Positions 11,744-21,990 of a DNA stretch of 64,000 nucleotides are shown piece after piece. The notes beneath the pieces were generated by a model, which was given only the letters and a program-made list of their open reading frames with translations, made no database searches and had not been told where the DNA came from. The DNA lies in assembly GCA_023101885.1 (NCBI GenBank), contig JALPQD010000006.1, positions 15,485,585-15,549,584 of the forward strand, given 5' to 3'. The first letter of the stretch is position 1. Each line of letters starts with the position of its first letter. This stretch comes from Typhlomys cinereus (taxonomy: Eukaryota > Chordata > Mammalia > Rodentia > Platacanthomyidae). The translations under genes were made by a program, and so were the position numbers.

Positions 11744-11930
11744 AATTTCTTAACAGACATATTGTATTCTATTATTCCACTGTCTATTGTTATAAAATGT
11801 TATTATATTATTTCATATGTATATATATATATTCATGTAAATTTTTAAAATGTAATTTCTGAGTCTGCAATTATAAGAAATATTACTTTTATACAAATTA
11901 CTTTTATAATACTTAGATAAATTTGCTCTT

Positions 11931-12206
11931 TTTTATTTTAAATTTTTTTATTATTTATTCAATTGTGTGTGTGTGCGTATGTATGTGTATGCGCATGTGT
12001 GTATGTGTGTGTGTAGAACCACGGACGAATCGGGAACCACCATGGCCGCCTCCACCTCCTTCTGCCCCGGGATTCACCCTACCAGGACCAGAAGCGCAGG
12101 CCGCCCCCGCTTCCGCCTGGCGTCTATACGTGGGATCTGGAATCCGAACTCAGGACTTTCTGCCTGCAAGGTAGAGGCTTAACCCCTGAGCCACCTCTCC
12201 AGCCCC
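11931..12206 (-). mobile_element. CA-tailed tRNA-derived SINE, minus strand, with target-site duplication
   Basis: The reverse complement starts 'ggggctggagaggtggctca', followed by 'ggggttaagcctctaccttg', and a B-box-like 'gagttcggattcc'. The internal part is GC-rich, and the tail is CA-rich (GT on this strand, 11965-12015) with A-rich sequence at its 3' end. Flanks 'aaatttgctctt' (11919-11930) and 'aaatttactctt' (12207-12218) match at 11 of 12 positions. The ORFs at 11923-12182 lie wholly in this SINE. It keeps more CpGs than the other copies, so it may be among the younger ones. Confidence 0.9.
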
Positions 12207-12218
12207 AAATTTACTCTT

Positions 12219-13377
12219 CATTCAGCAAAAAACGAGGTAATCTTGGTTTTGTTCATCGAAAGCATTCTGTTTATGACACAGGATTATACTGGCAAAAGAA
12301 ATGGATTTGCATTTTAACCAACTCTGACACTTATAAGCTTTGTATCAAAAAGCTACTTTAAAAAAATTAGATATAACACCTATAAATAAAGGTGACCTTG
12401 CAAATGCATGATTTTCAAAGAAGAAAGAATTGTTGGGTCATAAGTAGAGTACCTGCAATGCAATTACTACTGAAATAAATGAAAATTATTGTTATCATTT
12501 TTAATTGTTAAATTATGGTACATATCTCTTGTTTTCTTCTTAATTTAAAAACTCCTTTGGAAAGACTTTTCATTTTAATTAGCTATAATAATCATTATAT
12601 ATAATTATCTATACTTATACAAATCCTGTTGAATTAATGGTTAACAAATATACCACAGGGTATTAATTTTGACAAAGAAGTAAATTTATGAGTAATGACA
12701 ATAGTTAACATACTATTAATAACAGCACAGTTTTGAAGCTAGAAACTAGACAATGCAGTAGGACTTCAGCAGGTGGCAGAAAAATGAAATTGACTCTGGA
12801 AATGTGAAAAAGCAAAAGCAAGCTGATTTACAACATGGAATCCAAGAAAGATATTCTTTAATAGCTCCAGATCGGAAATAAAATACAAATTATATGGCTC
12901 AACAGTGCAAATAAAAATTGCTATTGCATTAATGCATTGGATATTGATCTAACCCCGAGTTATATTAAACTTATATTGAAAGGCAGGAAGTGTGTCTGAT
13001 TTGATTCGTGCTTTATAGAAAGGGACCTTTAGGTAACAAAACAGACTGAAATTTGATCACTGATATAAGCATATTACTGGGAAATATGGAGATACTTACA
13101 TCCGATTGTCTGAGAAGTATAAACAGGGGAATTTGGGGAAAAAGAGAGAGAACTGGTTTTGTTGTTATTGTTGTTGTTGTTATTCTTAAGGTATTACTTG
13201 AGTTTTAAAAAATATATTTAAGAAATTTTGACAGCAAAATGTAAAATAAAAAGGAAACAATTTAAATCTATTCAGTTACACATAGAGGAACCAAATAGAG
13301 GTGGAACCAGCCTTTTGCATAGAAACTCACTAATGCACCCCATGAAGATATTTATCCTGAATTTAAAGGAACATTGT
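12219..13377. other. Unassigned AT-rich intergenic sequence
   Basis: No gene or named repeat is visible. A short TTG-rich run lies at about 13157-13183. Confidence 0.5.
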
Positions 13378-13501
13378 TTAGTTGATTGTAGTTTTATACA
13401 TGCTACTTCATATGTTTAACTAATTGGTTCCCAGATCACTTAGTTGATTGTAGTTTTATACATGCTACTTCATATGTTTAACTAATTGGTTCCCAGATCA
13501 C
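13378..13501. repeat. Perfect 62-bp tandem duplication
   Basis: The unit beginning 'ttagttgattgtagtttt' at 13378-13439 is repeated at 13440-13501 with no visible difference. Perfect identity suggests a recent replication-slippage or microhomology event. Confidence 0.95.
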
Positions 13502-14280
13502 TTCTGTACCCATTCTCTATCATTACAGAATTATCATTCATCTAGCATCACCTAAAATATCAAAAATAAGAAAGCGCTCAGAAATTAAATATGACTGATA
13601 TGTAAAACCAAAGCAACAATTTCCATACCATCTGTTCTTTTACACAACCACAGAAACAGTCTCAGGCCACATTCCCTACCACCTGTGACATGCACCACTC
13701 CGTGCCAAGCAACTGGGACCTCACGATTAATTTGACGGTGTCCTGCGATTAGTACCATACTAGGTCACGCTTTTCCAATCAAAATGGTACAGTGCTTGAG
13801 AAAGGGTGTGTTTACAATTAAGTCAGTTATAGGCTATGTTGAGCCTAGAGAGTAATTGGAATCAATACAACCACAGTATATAATCTTGACCTTTAAAAAT
13901 GTGTTCTCATCTCTTAACTTTTTCCTTGGCTTCTTTAACATTGATTTTGAAGAACTGTTATTACTCAATATTAAGCACAAAGTGAGGAATTCTTTCCTAC
14001 TTTCAGATTAATAAAAATAAAATTATAATATGAGAAAATTGAATAATATCTCACATTTTAATGTGGAGTATTATTATGGGAACTCTAATCATGTACACAG
14101 AGATAAAAATACATGCATGCACACACACATTCCAAATCATTAATATTTTTTTTTAAAAAAGAGCCTCTCATCATTGTAGAACTTTAGAAATTGGTGATGG
14201 TCACACATATCATACATTGCAAAGTGAAACGTGGGATTTAAGTTAGCATTTTGCTATTATGATGTCTATCCTTCATAAAG

Positions 14281-14316
14281 CATTGTTAATTTGAACCTCA
14301 TTGTTAATTTGAACCT
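14281..14316. repeat. 18-bp tandem duplication
   Basis: 'cattgttaatttgaacct' occurs at 14281-14298 and again at 14299-14316. Confidence 0.95.
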
Positions 14317-14454
14317 CAGTAAACAGAACCAACATACCACTTACTATTTTAGATGATTTACTTAAAAGAATATTACCATTCATTTTTCTTAGTTTATTTT
14401 AGGAAAGTGTTGCCTTGAATGAATACTCTTTTCCTTCCCAAATGCTCATTTTTA

Positions 14455-14755
14455 TTTTTATTTATTTATTGTGTGTGTGTCTATGGGAGGCAGGTGTTAT
14501 GTCGTGTGTAGTAGCGGGCACCTGAGTGAGTCTGCTTATGGAGGCCCAGTGGTGACTTCTTTCTCATTCTGGATTATTCTACCTCCTTATTGCTTTGTTT
14601 TGGGATTTCCCAGACTTTGCCTTCCAGGGTTGGAATAGCAAGACACAAGCCTTTCTGCCCAGCATACTTGCATTGGGTTCAGCATCAGAATTTAGATCCA
14701 TGTTGATGAGGTAAAGGCTTTAACTCTATACTAACTCCCTGGTGCTCCTGTTTTA
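14455..14755 (-). mobile_element. CA-tailed SINE, minus strand, diverged
   Basis: The plus strand shows the reverse-complement order seen at 28985-29278 and 47345-47628: a GT-rich start, 'ggatt...tgctttgttttgggatttcc', 'cccagactttgccttccagg', then 'gatgaggtaaaggctttaac' close to the tRNA-like head. The copy is considerably decayed. Confidence 0.65.
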
Positions 14756-15798
14756 TTTTGTGAATTATCTCTCTTTAGAGTTGGTTTCTCTTTGATACAG
14801 AAATACTCTTATTCTGTCAACAAACTTTCTTCTTTCCTTACTTTTCACTTTTTAAACATTCTAAACTTTCTAAAAGAAAATTTTGCTTTCCATCACTTTC
14901 TAGTACTTATTTTTCTCTGAACACGATAACAAGTCTATCTCATTTCTATCTCTAATAGTTTATTTAAAATGTTTTATGGTTAATCTTTAACATCAAATTA
15001 ACTAGATTCGAAATCCCTAGAAAAAACAACTTTGCCCATGACTTTGAGGACACAGAAATTTTAGAGTAATCTAGAGATTCACTTTGAATATGGATGATAA
15101 TCATCCCCACGGATTGTTTTGTTCTACTTATTTAAACAAAGAGAAAAGGAACAAACCAATTGAGAAACAACACGAATCTTCTCTGCTTTTAAACTGGATA
15201 CAATGTAACTCTCAACCTTATTTTCACTGCTCTGACCTTCCAGTGATGATGGACTGTTTTAACTGTTAGCAAATGTAAAACCTTCCTCTTTCACATTGGT
15301 TCACATTAGTTATTTCATCATAGCAATGTGATATAGTTGATACAATTCCCATTATTGTTACCAATTTCAAAACAACTTCAGTTCTAGTAGAAATATAACA
15401 GAATGTTTCTACCTTTTCTGCCTTGACCTTAGTTCCTGACCTACATCAATAGTAGTCGACAAATATGACACAACCAGAAACAGCCGTGAGAAGTCTAAAG
15501 TTGTCAGAGGAATTAAACAAACACTTTGTCATATTTCAGTGACCATTTACTGTGTTTCACTCAACAGGATCGATGTAGACAGCAATAATGGTGAGATGGG
15601 ATGTCCACAGTGACGGTGATGGTAACAACTGGGGGGAAATAAGAATCAGATATCAAGTATGAGACCAGCTCCATGCAGTTTCCACATGCTCATAAACTTC
15701 TGCCTTTTCTGGTTGTTATACATTAAATGATGAACTTCCAAGTATTCTTAGGAAAGATAGAAGTTCATATAGGAAAGAATAAAGCAGAGCTTTAGGAC
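14756..15798. other. Unassigned intergenic sequence
   Basis: About 1 kb without a recognised gene or repeat. The 61-aa ORF at 15084-15269 has no support. Confidence 0.5.
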
Positions 15799-15934
15799 AT
15801 TCAATAACTTATTCAAAAAGATCTAAAAAAACTAAGTGGCAGAAAACAGACATTTTCAAATTGGATATTCAATAACTTATTCAAAAAGATCTGAAAAATC
15901 TAACTGACAGAAAACAGACCTTTTCAAATTAGTG
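15799..15934. repeat. Diverged 68-bp tandem duplication
   Basis: 'attcaataacttattcaaaa' starts the first unit (15799-15866) and the second (15867-15934). The units share most bases but differ at several sites (for example ctaagtggcag versus ctaactgacag). The duplication is therefore older than the 62-bp and 157-bp ones. Confidence 0.9.
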
Positions 15935-16321
15935 TCCTTAAATTACACGTATCCCAAGTCTTCATTCTTCATATGCTGATTTGACAATGTTTTTCATTGG
16001 TTCAAATTCAAGAAATATTTTCCCCAAAGAAGACAGAATCTGACACTGTGGAAAATGGATTTGCTTCACTATTAGATCAATGATAAGTTAGTTGTTCCCT
16101 GTCTCTCCGGGATGGTGAGGGTGTAAATGTGTACACCATGTCATTTAAACTTTTCTCTGACAGATAGCATTAGCAAATGGCATAATTCGTTCACTTTGGT
16201 AAAATATTGTTGGCTCTGTTTTCAATTAAACATTTTTGCATGTGTACTTTCTGAGTCATGATGAGAGCTGAAATATGGGAGTTTTCATAAGGATTAAGTA
16301 ACTTTCAAGAAGATCATCAGC

Positions 16322-16407
16322 AACTGGTGTACCTATTAAGTTTGTATGAGTGGAAATAATAAAGAATGTATATAAAAAAGAAGTACAGTATAAAGATTTT
16401 TTAAAAA
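16322..16407 (+). mobile_element. Extremely truncated L1 3' end (86 bp) with target-site duplication
   Basis: 'ctggtgtacctattaagttt' followed by 'gtatgagtggaaataa' is the last part of the L1 3' UTR also seen at 1150-1190. An A-rich tail follows. A perfect 12-bp direct repeat, 'aagatcatcagc', flanks it at 16310-16321 and 16408-16419. Confidence 0.92.
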
Positions 16408-16597
16408 AAGATCATCAGCTCAGATGAAATAAGAAAGATGAGCTCCATCTGCCCACCTCAAAGTACACCAAAAAAACCTCAGTTTCTCTGGTTGTTCAAG
16501 ATAAATTAGCCTTTGCAAAAGGCCTGTGCCTTTTATGCCATTATCAGGCAATGTTTATATGTTGACCAGAGAGCAATCAGTTATTTTATATAACATA

Positions 16598-16620
16598 CTT
16601 TGAACTTTGAAAGTTCAAAG
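16598..16620. repeat. Short perfect palindrome (11-bp arms)
   Basis: 'ctttgaacttt', one central base, then 'aaagttcaaag'. The arms are perfectly complementary. No flanking gene suggests a terminator role, and chance is possible in AT-rich DNA. Confidence 0.85.
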
Positions 16621-16636
16621 ATATAACCAAGAAGAA

Positions 16637-16722
16637 GGGTGTAGCTGAGTGGTGGAGTTCTTGATTTGCATGTGCAAAGCCCTAGGTTTGATCTCTAGCA
16701 ACAACTACAAAAACCAAACATA
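16637..16722 (+). mobile_element. ID SINE
   Basis: The head 'gggtgtagctgagtggtgga' carries the A box. 'gtgcaaagccctaggtttga' with 'tctctagcaac' carries the B box. An A-rich tail (caaaaaccaaacataag) follows. This is the typical ID order with modest divergence. Confidence 0.85.
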
Positions 16723-17399
16723 AGAAAGATATTTAAAATTTAAACCAAAGTCCTTCATGGCTTCTCCAGCCCATTTCTCAAACAAATTGGAAAATAAATT
16801 AAGCATAGAGTGATAATCCAGGAGAGAAGTTGGAATTGGAAGAGTTCTTGCTCATAGAAACACTATCATTGGGAGACACACAATGTTTCATTAGCTGCTT
16901 CCATTAAAATTACATTCCATGCACATGATGAAATATGTCATGGAACAAAAGTCAATAATTAACAAGGAGATATGATGCCAATGTAGTGATGTTTTCTTAT
17001 AATAAAGAGATGCAACAGGTAAACTTAATAAATAAAACAAATGTAAAATATAACATTCATAAATATTTATCTTCACCATTGTGCCTCTTTAATAACGACT
17101 TAGAAAACTAACTTTTTTTGGTTTTCACTTTTTTTTAGGTGAATGCTAAAGTTAAAATGTACTAAAATGAAAGAAAAATGAATTTCATATTATGAAAAGT
17201 GGCATCTGTCCATAAAATATCTACTTTTGATTTTAGTTAAAACATGCAGAGAATGGAATCACACCTTTAAGACAATCTAGTCCTAGTACCTCCTTTTACA
17301 GGCGTTGGAACTGAGATATATTAAAAAATGCATTACATGTTCATTAGTATACATGTACCAAATAATCCATAATATCCAAATGGCTAGTAATAAAAAAAT
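16723..17399. other. Unassigned AT-rich intergenic sequence
   Basis: No gene. The minus-strand 62-aa ORF at 16891-17079 has no recognisable features. Confidence 0.5.
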
Positions 17400-17892
17400 A
17401 AAGATACATATGTTAAATAAATACAGAAATTAAAAATTACAATCCTCTGCCAAGTTCCAATAAGAGAAACACAGTTGACTCTTTCAACAGAATATTTACA
17501 TCTCACTCCACTCCAAAGTAGAGGTGGGGGCTTGTGACTGGGGAACATCAAGAGAGAGTGATAAGAGTATAGGAGCCTGAAGGTAAGTAGGGTACTGCCA
17601 CATAGTATCTTCTGGACATGACAGGACTGCTGTCCCAAAGAATTCACTAAGGCTTTGTCTGCTTCCAGAAACATGAACAAGATGTAGCCTATCAGCATTT
17701 CACTATGGAAAGGGAAAGATCTTAAGGGGCACAACACCTCTCTGAGAGAATACTGACAGTTATGTCAGGTCAGGTTTAGAAAGGGGGTTATTGTTCTCAG
17801 AGGTATACCCATGATATATGATACACATTCCTTCGGGTGCTCAGAGGCAACTAAATAGGCAACTCCAATAGAACACTGTGGGACACACACAC

Positions 17893-17953
<61 letters not shown>

Positions 17954-18110
17954 GAGAGAGCATGAAAATACAAGGGAGGCTGGTGGGGAAAAAGATTTGT
18001 AATGAGAAAAGAAGAGAGAATGCAATTGGGTAAACAGGGTTGACGGTAGTATGAATTCATTGAATTTATTTCTGAAGCTCTAAAAGAAAAAATAAATTAA
18101 AAATAAAAAT
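17400..18110 (+). mobile_element. Old Lx-like L1 3' UTR containing a CA/CATA tract
   Basis: The segment shows the layout of rodent L1 3' UTRs. It has text like 'tggacatgacaggactgctg', then 'gttctcagaggtatacccat' and 'gatatatgatacacattcc'. A CA-rich stretch, a purine-rich 'gaggctggtggggaaaaaga' section and an A-rich end (18085-18110) follow. Assignment is from general similarity, so the exact family is uncertain. Confidence 0.55.
17881..17947. repeat. (CA)n/(CATA)n microsatellite
   Basis: CA repeats flank three to four CATA units. The run lies inside the Lx-like segment. It produces the cysteine/valine repeat ORFs on the minus strand (17765-18060), which are not genes. Confidence 0.97.
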
Positions 18111-18320
18111 GGTTGAAAAGATAAGTGAATAGAAAATTAGAATATTTAATTCCTGTTCTCCCTAAAACAACATTATTTAACAGGCTATGATAATTGGTTA
18201 GATTTATAAATTTAATCATATTTTCAAGTGTTTTAGGCCAATTCTGACATCCCTAGGATATCAGTTCTGGGGAGACAGATGATGCCTTTCTCTGACCGGG
18301 TAATGCAGAGTCACACACAG

Positions 18321-18321
<1 letters not shown>

Positions 18322-18400
<79 letters not shown>
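18322..18400. repeat. (CT)n microsatellite
   Basis: A CT dinucleotide run with a few interruptions (tcctc, ctttc). The ORFs at 18261-18497 on both strands are low-complexity shadows. Confidence 0.97.
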
Positions 18401-18401
<1 letters not shown>

Positions 18402-19124
18402 ATGTTTTCCTTTCCAAGAAAGATGGAAAAGTATTTCCCTTCCATAGAGCCCCAAATCCCAGCCATATCACATTGCAATATTTTTCTAAGCATTTGACAA
18501 GGAGGCTAATATATGCATATAAGATATTTAATAAAGCAGAAAGTTTATGACAATGTTTATGCAGTTACCAGAGTATCAGTTCCTCTCCCTTGACTGCACT
18601 CTCAGGTTAAATCTCACTGTAAGCATTAGACCTGCACATACTCATATTACAGGCTCAGTATTTTAGATGCACTCCACTGAAGAAGGGTGAAGAATAGGAC
18701 GATAAATTCCACAAATGATCCATTCAGGCATTTAAATATTGAATGCACCATGATTGACAGTTCATCTTCTCTAAAGACTTTCATTCCCAAATTCCAGTGC
18801 CTTTTACCAAAAGGCATCAATTCACAAGATGTTCAATGAGCTCTCAGAATGCCTGAAACTCTATCACAAAGCCCCATCTGCAGAAAGGTCATCTACTGCA
18901 GGCATCATGCAAAAATCTGCTTCCATTACTGGACTAAGTCTGAATATTTGAAAACATTTCTTTTAAAGAAATAAAAAGAAACTCCCTGATGATAGAAATT
19001 TTGACCACAATGGTTCAAATGCTGCCGAGTATTATTGCGAGGGATGGTCTTTCACTGGTTTTTCTTTGGGGAAAAAGATTGCTGGCAAATCATTTCTGGC
19101 CTGTGGATATGCATGCGTAACTTC
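18401..19124. other. Unassigned intergenic sequence
   Basis: No recognisable gene or repeat. Confidence 0.5.
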
Positions 19125-19310
19125 AAAAAAAAGCTTAATATGCATCAAGCAATGTGCAAAGCACTTTGCGTTCTTCCTTGTGAAATATTCTAAAGTATTA
19201 TAAAGTAAAGTGCCGTGATCTCCAATTTGCATGTAAGAAAATCACTGTGTGCCCTGGGTCAGATAATTGATGAGTAAGGGATGATTGAACCCATCCCAAT
19301 TCCGTAAAAG
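19125..19310 (-). mobile_element. Probable MIR SINE, minus strand
   Basis: The order 'caaagcactttgcgttcttc', then 'ctccaatttgcatgtaagaa', 'ctgggtcagataattgatga' and 'ttgaacccatccca' follows an inverted MIR: core, then the tRNA-like head with its B-box remnant. Divergence is high. Confidence 0.55.
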
Positions 19311-19736
19311 TTGGTCAGAATTTTCACTGGAGGTCCTGAAAATCAGGAAAAAAACTTTCTCCTTCCTGGAGACTTTACCACGAGTGAATGATCATGAATG
19401 AACAAAAGGACACTCAGGTCACTTTAACCAACATTATTTTATAGGTAACAAAAGAAATTACTTTTAAATGTTCCTTTTTATTTCAACGATTATAATATAC
19501 ACTGCAAGAATCTACATAACCAAACAAGTTACAATTTTTCTAGCTAATATTATTCAACTAAAAACAAACTTATACACATAAAATATGTGATGTCTTTCAG
19601 CAAAAGCATCCATTTCTATTGTTCTGTGGGCACTTGCATGCATCCCAAATAACAAACAATGTGTTCAATAGAGATGATCCTATCCACACAGTGCATATTG
19701 CTTTTCTCACAGTGTGCAGTTTTCCATGTATCTTGA

Positions 19737-19880
19737 TAGTCTGCACATTCATCATTTTAATGGCTATGTAATATTCCGTCAAACTGATGTACCATGAAAC
19801 TAATTGCCCATTTTATAAAACATCTCATCTGACTTTATTTACTAAATGAAAACTAGTTTTGTGTGAATATATATTAGAAA
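19737..19880 (-). mobile_element. Old L1 ORF2 C-terminal relic, minus strand
   Basis: The plus strand 'taatggctatgtaatattcc' is the inverted form of the L1 ORF2 end motif 'MEYYIAIK'. On the minus strand this motif opens a short ORF (19597-19782). The flanking match is weak and the limits are approximate. Confidence 0.45.
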
Positions 19881-20739
19881 TTGCTAGACATCTTTTCAAT
19901 GAAAAAATCATTGCAGAATAGGTAGATTGCCATCTATGCTCACATATATACTAGGGGAGAAATGCATTAATGAAATGCATGCAGCCTTATTTATTCTGAT
20001 TTGCAATTTCAAGGTTGGGAATAGCAATTCTGCCTTTGTCATCAGTAATACATATTATTGTTTTATGACTATGTATGAAGCTTTGTGGATGTATCCTGAA
20101 CCTTGCGAATGTATCATACTGATAAAGTCGGCCACTGCTACTAACATTTAGGAACTTGAAGAAAAATGAATAAAGTACAGATAATTGTGAGCCTGGAACA
20201 GACATACATTTTAGTATATGAGGACTTCATAAAAATGTAAGGCTTGGAGAAGGATTTTGAACAGTAAAAGAAAGATGCTAGGTGGAGAATGAATTTATAG
20301 CGACAGCATCTGCAGGCTTATCTTTTACCAACTGAGGAACTTGATGGACTGCATTTCTCCAACACATGATTTAACATCTGCAATCCTCTATGATCAGAGA
20401 GGAGCTTATCTGCCTAGTGTGAATAATTTGACTCTCACACCCGTGAGGCTCTTGTTTACCCTGAGCAATGAGACTCATCAGGGTTCATAGAACAGATTTT
20501 GTTTCCTCTCCCTGAAATTCTAAGGTGGCTAGCACACATGGGAAAATGATGGCAGTGGAATTACAGAAGATGAGTCACAATGGGGCACTTCATAAAAAAA
20601 ATGTTTACTTTAGTGACCAGAACTACCCAGAGAACAGATAAGTGAAGAATATAGGAAAGGATAGAGCACCTCATCTAGGGAACTATGGGGCCATGGAAAT
20701 CCCCAGGCATTATCCAGGATCCCATTATTTCTTAAAGCA
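19881..20739. other. Unassigned intergenic sequence upstream of the NUMT
   Basis: No recognisable gene. The ORFs at 19927-20205 on both strands have no support. The 20280-20620 part is slightly richer in GC and free of named repeats. Confidence 0.45.
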
Positions 20740-21291
20740 CAGATTAACACATATATTCACACAATTCACACAATCTTAAAGCAAATAATAACTATCCATA
20801 ACAACGAAGGCCAACATGATCTCTAATGTTGATCTCATTAATTATCTTCATCAGAACAACTAGCCTACTAGATCTGGTCCCACATTCATTTACCCCCACA
20901 ACTCAACTAACCATAATCCAAGGTACAGCAATCCCCTTATGAGCAGGAGCTGTTTTATTAGGCTTCCGACACAAAGAAAAAGCATTTCTAGCCTATTTTC
21001 TACCCCAAGGCACCTCTATTCCACTTATTCCAATACTTATTATCATCGAAAATATCAGCTTATTCATTCAACCCATAGCTCTAGCTGTACAACTTACAGC
21101 AAACATTATAGCCAGTCACCTCTTAATTTATCTAATTGGCAGAGTGACACTAGTATTATCATCACTCAATATTCCTGTGGCATCCATCATATTTACTCTC
21201 TTAATCTAACTAACAATTTTAAAATTTGCAGTAGTTTTAATCCAAGTTTATGTATTTACACTCCTAGTCGGCATGACATGACAACACCTAA
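20740..21291 (+). pseudogene. MT-ATP6: Mitochondrial ATP6 pseudogene (5'-truncated, within the NUMT)
   Basis: It carries the ATP synthase F0 subunit a blocks: a KQMM segment near 20780, 'TWSLMLIS' near 20811, '[12 protein letters not shown]', 'AIPLWAGA', 'FLPQGT', 'PLIPMLIIIE', 'SLFIQPMALAV' and 'LTANI'. The AVRLTAN motif near the proton-path arginine reads AVQLTAN here, so the normally essential Arg is lost. A single-base shift lies near 20810 and another shortly before the stop. Confidence 0.93.
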
Positions 21292-21990
21292 TGATCCACC
21301 AAACTCATGCTCTACCCTACAGTTAACCCCAAGCCCTTGACCCCTAATAGGAACCTACTACTTTTAACAGCTGGCCTAATCATATGATTTCACTTAAATA
21401 CTTCCACACTCCTAATCATTGGTATCACCACTAATACTCTAGCAATGTATCAGTGGTGACATGATGTAGTACCAGAAGGAAACCATAGGACACCATACAC
21501 CAGTAGTCCAGAAAGTCTTACCATATGGAATAATTCTTTTTATCCTATCAGAAGTATTATTTCTCATAGGTTTCTTCTACGCCTTTTATCACTCAAGCCT
21601 AGTTACAACACACAAATTAGGAGCATGCTGACTTCCAACTGGAATTACTCCTCTTTAATCCGCTCCTACATATATTTGTACTTCAGGTATATCCATCACT
21701 TGAGCTTACCACAGCTTAATTGAAGGTAACCAAAAACGTATACTACAAGCTCTATTAATCACCATTATTCTAGGCCTATATTTTAATATTCTATAGGCCT
21801 CCGAATACTTTGAAATATTTTTCACCATCTCAGATGGCATTTGGGGATCCACTTTCTTTATAGCAGCTGGCTTTCATGGCCTACATGTAATTATTGGCTC
21901 AACACTCCTACTAGTCTGCCTCCTATGACAACTAAAATGACATTTTACATCCAGTCACCATTTTGGATTTGAAGCCGCTGCTTGATACTG
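21291..21990 (+). pseudogene. MT-CO3: Mitochondrial COX3 pseudogene (3'-truncated, within the NUMT)
   Basis: It opens 'MIHQTHA' like COX3, then shifts frame near 21320. Recognisable blocks follow: GLMWFHLN, MYQWWHDV, HHTP with PVVQK, the 'FYHSSL' helix, 'SITWAYHSLIEG', '[21 protein letters not shown]', '[16 protein letters not shown]' and 'HHFGFEAAAWYW'. It lacks roughly the last 25 residues. Several indels and nuclear stops show long residence in the nucleus. Confidence 0.93.

Larger units (their letters stand above)
20740..21990 (+). pseudogene. NUMT: nuclear copy of mitochondrial ATP6-COX3
   Basis: This is a nuclear fragment of mitochondrial DNA, about 1.25 kb. Under the vertebrate mitochondrial code (TGA as Trp, ATA as Met) it reads as ATP6 from around residue 45-50 to its end, then COX3 to the motif FGFEAAAWYW near residue 235. 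The mitochondrial overlap is preserved: the ATP6 TAA is at 21289-21291 and the COX3 ATG at 21291-21293. Frame breaks lie near 20808-20812, 21270-21280, 21320 and 21490-21530. Deletions lie near 21655-21690 and a stop at 21794-21796. It cannot be expressed. The left edge is uncertain by some tens of bases, and the right edge at 21990 is sharp. The 133-aa ORF at 20939-21340 is an out-of-frame shadow. Confidence 0.97.

Noticed and set aside
11960..12182. Small CpG island or promoter
   Set aside because: The GC-rich stretch is the body of a SINE bounded by a target-site duplication. No exon follows.
17765..18060. Cysteine/valine repeat ORFs
   Set aside because: Translation of a CA/GT microsatellite inside an old L1 segment.
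18322..18400. CRISPR-like array or satellite
   Set aside because: Simple dinucleotide repeat with no repeat-spacer structure. The host is a mammal.
18261..18497. Arg/Glu and Ser/Leu repeat ORFs
   Set aside because: Translation of a CT microsatellite on both strands.
20939..21340. A 133-aa open frame
   Set aside because: It is an out-of-frame reading of mitochondrial-derived ATP6/COX3 DNA. The true reading needs the mitochondrial code and is broken.
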